Source: Ilex aquifolium
Lineage: Eukaryota; Streptophyta; Magnoliopsida; Aquifoliales; Aquifoliaceae
Assembly: GCA_951799425.1 (NCBI GenBank)
Contig: OX637394.1
Location: 42,581,642 to 42,645,641, forward strand
DNA length: 64,000 bases
Direction of reading: 5' to 3'
How positions within the stretch are numbered: the stretch's first letter is position 1; every line of letters begins with the position of its first letter. The notes beneath the pieces are model-generated. The model was not told where the DNA came from. It was given only the letters and a program-made list of their open reading frames with translations, and did not search any database. The position numbers were made by a program, and so were the translations under genes. Shown piece by piece: positions 60,716 through 64,000 of this stretch.

Positions 60716-63700
60716 TTACAACTCATCCTTGTTTGCATTTTCTTCCCCCATGAGTTCTTCGAGGGAGAATTCATCTTCTTCAATGATTTGTCCGTCTTTA
60801 CCGTCCCAGGGTTCAGTCTTCACAATCACAGGGGTGCCATCTAGAGGCAGATTGCCCTTTCCTCCATATCCAGCTTCTTTTACAAATTCTCTGAAAAACC
60901 AAATGAAATGCATGTACATTGGGTTCATTTTAGAACAACTGCATTGACAAGATAGTAGAAAAAGTACTTACACAATCTGGTCATGCTCAAATGCACTTCG
61001 AAGTGAGGTGTATGCTCCTTTCTTCACATTCATGGCTACCAAAGCTGGATACCCATATCCACCAACGCCTACGTGCTTTTCAAGATCTGGCTGCTTACCT
61101 GCAGCCGCCCAAACATAGCTGCAATATTTATCAAACCAAATATTAGTTAGAGTGTTATGTAAAGTGAAAACTAACAGAGCTATTGGACCTCACGTTTCTA
61201 TCAGCGCATTGAAGCTGCATAAAGCATATGATCTGATGTACACAATACAATACGTTGACTCCAGATACGAGGACCTCATTTAAAGGCTATAGACTAGAAT
61301 TATTATTTACGAGAGGAGGTAAAATCAAGAAAAGTACAATTGTGTTGTTACCTGTAAGGACTCCTTTTGAACTTCTCTGCAACTGATAATAACAATTCAA
61401 GGTACTTGTTTCTTCCCTCTGCTTTGGAGTCCAAAATGTCAGGGAAGAAGGCAACAAAACAGATGGCAGCTGATCCACACTTCTCTTCCATGACATCCTT
61501 TATGGAAAGTATCAAAACAGTCTTATCCTTCCATTTTTAAAATTCCACAGAAGAAGAAACTTTGATTGGGATCAAAACTTACTGGGCCAGTCAGTTCAGT
61601 CACTTCAGGAGGTGAAACATTTGTTTCTACCTGCTCCAGTGCAAATGATTCGATTGCAGAGGCAGATCTTGCACCTTCATAAGGGAAAGGACTGTCTTTG
61701 TCACCACCAAACACTAGGATAGTGGGGAAACCTTGCACACTGAATCTGCTCATTAAAGACTGGTAAATACACCCCATTAGAACCATTCCATTGAGAATAC
61801 CACAAGAAAAGCTAAAAGGGTGCATCCAATCAGATTTCAATTTTCATGCCCTCACCATTTGTCAGAATTGAAATTATGCAGGACAGAAAGTCGACATGTT
61901 TCCATAGATTTTAGTAAAAATGTTGATCTTGCACGAAGTACGCATACATGTGATGTGTAAAGTAATGAAAGAAAATACTGACCCTCGAAAATGAAAATGA
62001 TTGAAACTGTGATGGTATTGTCAAACATTTGAACTCCTTTATCTCTATATATCAAAAATTAACTGTTCATACTGGAGTAACTGGACTCAAATTTAGGCTA
62101 GCAAAGGAGAGAAATCAGAAGCCAGATAGCTATATATACTTATTATATCTTGGAGAATAATGATGTAAAACATAATCATTACAAAGGAAAACATTATGAA
62201 ATAGAATTATAGTTTACCAGGCCAATATTAGAATGTCTGAAATTACCTTCTCCGCATCACAGTCTACATGACCCAGCTTCACCTTGCCCTTCAATTTATT
62301 TGCAGCTTTCTTCCACTCAGGAGCAAGCTTCTTACAATGTCCACACCTTAAATAAGATAAATAAGTCATAGCTAAATTAAAAAGACAAAATATTTGAATT
62401 GCATTAAAATATATTTCTGATAGTAACACATTTAAACATGCAAATTCTACATGCTTAAAGTTCAATTTAACCACATGATCAGTTAAACAGTAAAAGATAA
62501 ATGATATGAGACATTGGAACCTGTTTATTTACTTCTTGTTCTTATATGATGCTGGTTTTTATTTACTTCAATAAGTGTAAGTTTTAACAGTCATAACTTC
62601 TTGCTTATATTAAATAATTACTTGTGGGATTCTGACATCCACTCAAGATTTCTCTTAAGTTCTAGGCTAGGTGAACACTCTGCACCAGCTTCTATAAAAT
62701 TTAACTCAGTGTCACATTGAATTTAATATCAAATTCTATCGAGATCATAGTTGCACTTGCACCAGCTTGTGTAAGTTACACCATTCTGTGGTGGCATATA
62801 TTATTGAACAAGGCATTTATGATAGAGTGAAACAAAATCTGAAGATATTCAATTTTTTCTTAAGCACTGCTGCCACATGCAGCCATTGAAAGAATAATCA
62901 ATCTACTATTCTACCTGACAATCATCCAAAAAGTACAGGTTGAAACAACTAATCATCGTCAGTAAGCAACACTTACCATGGCGCAAAGAACTCCACAATC
63001 CATAGATCTTTACTTTTAAGAACCAACTCATCAAAATTACGTGAATTCAGTTCTACGGATGCACTAATTTCCGACTTCTCACTTGATCCTCCTGCAGCTT
63101 TTCCATTTAACCGTTCCTTCAGAAGTGCCTTAATCTGTTACAACTGACAAATCTCAGAAGTATCACTTTTTACAAGTGCTCAATAAAAGTAAGCACAAAA
63201 CCAGGATGGGCAAAGGTTTGTCGTAAGTCTTGCTCCTTGGGTGGTGGTCAACACCACCAAGGACGGTAAGAGTGTCTCGTGTGCGCATCAAGAGGGGTAG
63301 AACATCTTTGGGGAAGGGAAGGGCAAGGGTTACTAAGCGGGTGGTGATCCCCAGTGTTTGGAGGGCAAACAAAAGGATGGACTTGAAGGCAAAGGGGATA
63401 TATTGTGATGAGGGGTTCTGCGGGTCTCTATTGAGAAGGGGAAAGAGAAGAGGAGTAGTGGTTGTAGAGGGGAAGATGGGGAGGGTGGTCAGCGGTGGGG
63501 GTGAAGGGGTCTCCGGGCAGTGGAAAATGAGAAGGGGAGTGTGTTGGTGCAGGAAAAGGGAGACTAATGGGGCTGGTGGAGGTGGTGTGCACTTGTGCAT
63601 GTGTGTAGCAAAAACCAGAGAGAAAGAGAAAGAGATTCAAAAGGGGCAATTTTTTGTGTTGTAATCTTTACCATGAGTAATTGGTAATTGTGTTATCACC

Positions 63701-64000
63701 ATTCATGCCAGTGTAGAAAAAAATGGGACTGGAGTAGTTAGTGTAATATCAAAACTACAAGTATACCACAGAAATTTTTGGAAACTGTATGGGATGTTAG
63801 TGTATTTTACACAAAAGAAAAGAATGGCCAAAAGAAAGGAAGGAAAATTAGTATGATATTCACACGAATGATGGCTTTTTTTCCCTCATAATAAACAAGA
63901 TGCCTTTGCAGCTTCTATGCAATTTAAAAGATACAGGACAAAGAAACAAGTAAAATTTTTAACTGAATTTCCAAGTCCAAACTGATAAAGCTGACCTGCT
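60716..64000 (-). CDS. PDIL2-3: Protein disulfide isomerase PDIL2-3-like, 3' part (5' end outside window)
   Basis: The exons on the - strand are: last 5 bases of one at 64000-63996 (donor gtcagc), then 63134-62977, 62346-62247, 61759-61583, 61497-61352, 61118-60972 and 60890-60716. Phases join throughout. The visible protein starts IKALLKERLNG and enters a thioredoxin domain ([42 protein letters not shown]). A P5-type C-terminal domain follows (CGSAAICFVAFFPDILDSKAEGR, VGGYGYPALVAMNVKKGAY), then an acidic tail ending in the ER-retention signal KDEL. The CGHC redox site is split across an intron. It would form and rearrange disulfides in the ER lumen. The first thioredoxin domain must lie beyond 64000. 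PDIL2-2 is the main alternative. Confidence 0.92.
63135..63995 (-). other. PDI intron with a G/C-strand-biased block
   Basis: This is an intron of the PDI gene. The segment 63200-63650 is strongly G-rich on the + strand, giving overlapping open frames on both strands (144-145 aa, Gly/Arg-rich or Pro/Thr/Ser-rich). No family signature is visible, so I treat it as noncoding or a small insertion. Confidence 0.55.

Noticed and set aside
63163..63664. Overlapping 144-145-aa frames on both strands
   Set aside because: They lie within a PDI intron, with strongly biased composition and no domain signature.

Overview
This is nuclear DNA from a flowering plant, most likely a eudicot. The genes have many short exons with GT..AG introns, the intergenic DNA is AT-rich, and most of the window is LTR retrotransposons, MITE-like elements, microsatellites and large direct duplications. 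Three protein-coding genes are supported. A GDSL esterase/lipase lies on the + strand (16426-20068, 3 exons, 351 aa). A complete ZW10-type vesicle-tethering gene lies on the + strand (51921-59887, 14 exons, 761 aa). The 3' part of a PDIL2-3-type protein disulfide isomerase lies on the - strand (60716 to beyond 64000). ZW10 and the PDI are convergent neighbours, and I recall the same pair being close together in Arabidopsis (At2g32900/At2g32920). Both products belong to the ER/secretory system.

The rest is organised by two nested direct duplications. The large one pairs 1-15474 (copy A) with 33462-51590 (copy B); base 1 aligns with 33462, and copy A probably continues left of the window. Each copy runs in the same order: an array of ~2-kb AC-rich units, a noncoding block, a cold-shock-domain pseudogene, and AT-rich DNA. 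The copies differ by insertions. Copy A carries a gag-only LTR element (8207-12493), and copy B keeps the exact empty site near 41650. At a second site, copy A has a solo LTR with a perfect 5-bp target duplication (14566-15306), while copy B has a decayed full-length Ty3/gypsy element on the - strand (44283-51423).

The second duplication lies between these copies: 18560-25997 is repeated at 26016-31430. It carries the last exon of the GDSL gene, so a second, nearly identical terminal exon with its splice acceptor and poly(A) signal sits at 27471-27664. The first unit holds a 2.4-kb solo LTR (21159-23540) that contains paired palindromes. The second holds a MITE-like insertion with a long AT run.

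No operon, CRISPR array, complete RNA gene or obviously novel protein system was found. The points most worth a second look are the duplicated terminal exon, the presence/absence patterns between duplicated copies, the paired palindromes in the solo LTR, the exon-like segments in the ~2-kb units, and the R-U5 duplication confined to one LTR. All exon boundaries were read by hand from splice consensus and reading frame. No alignment or database search was run.
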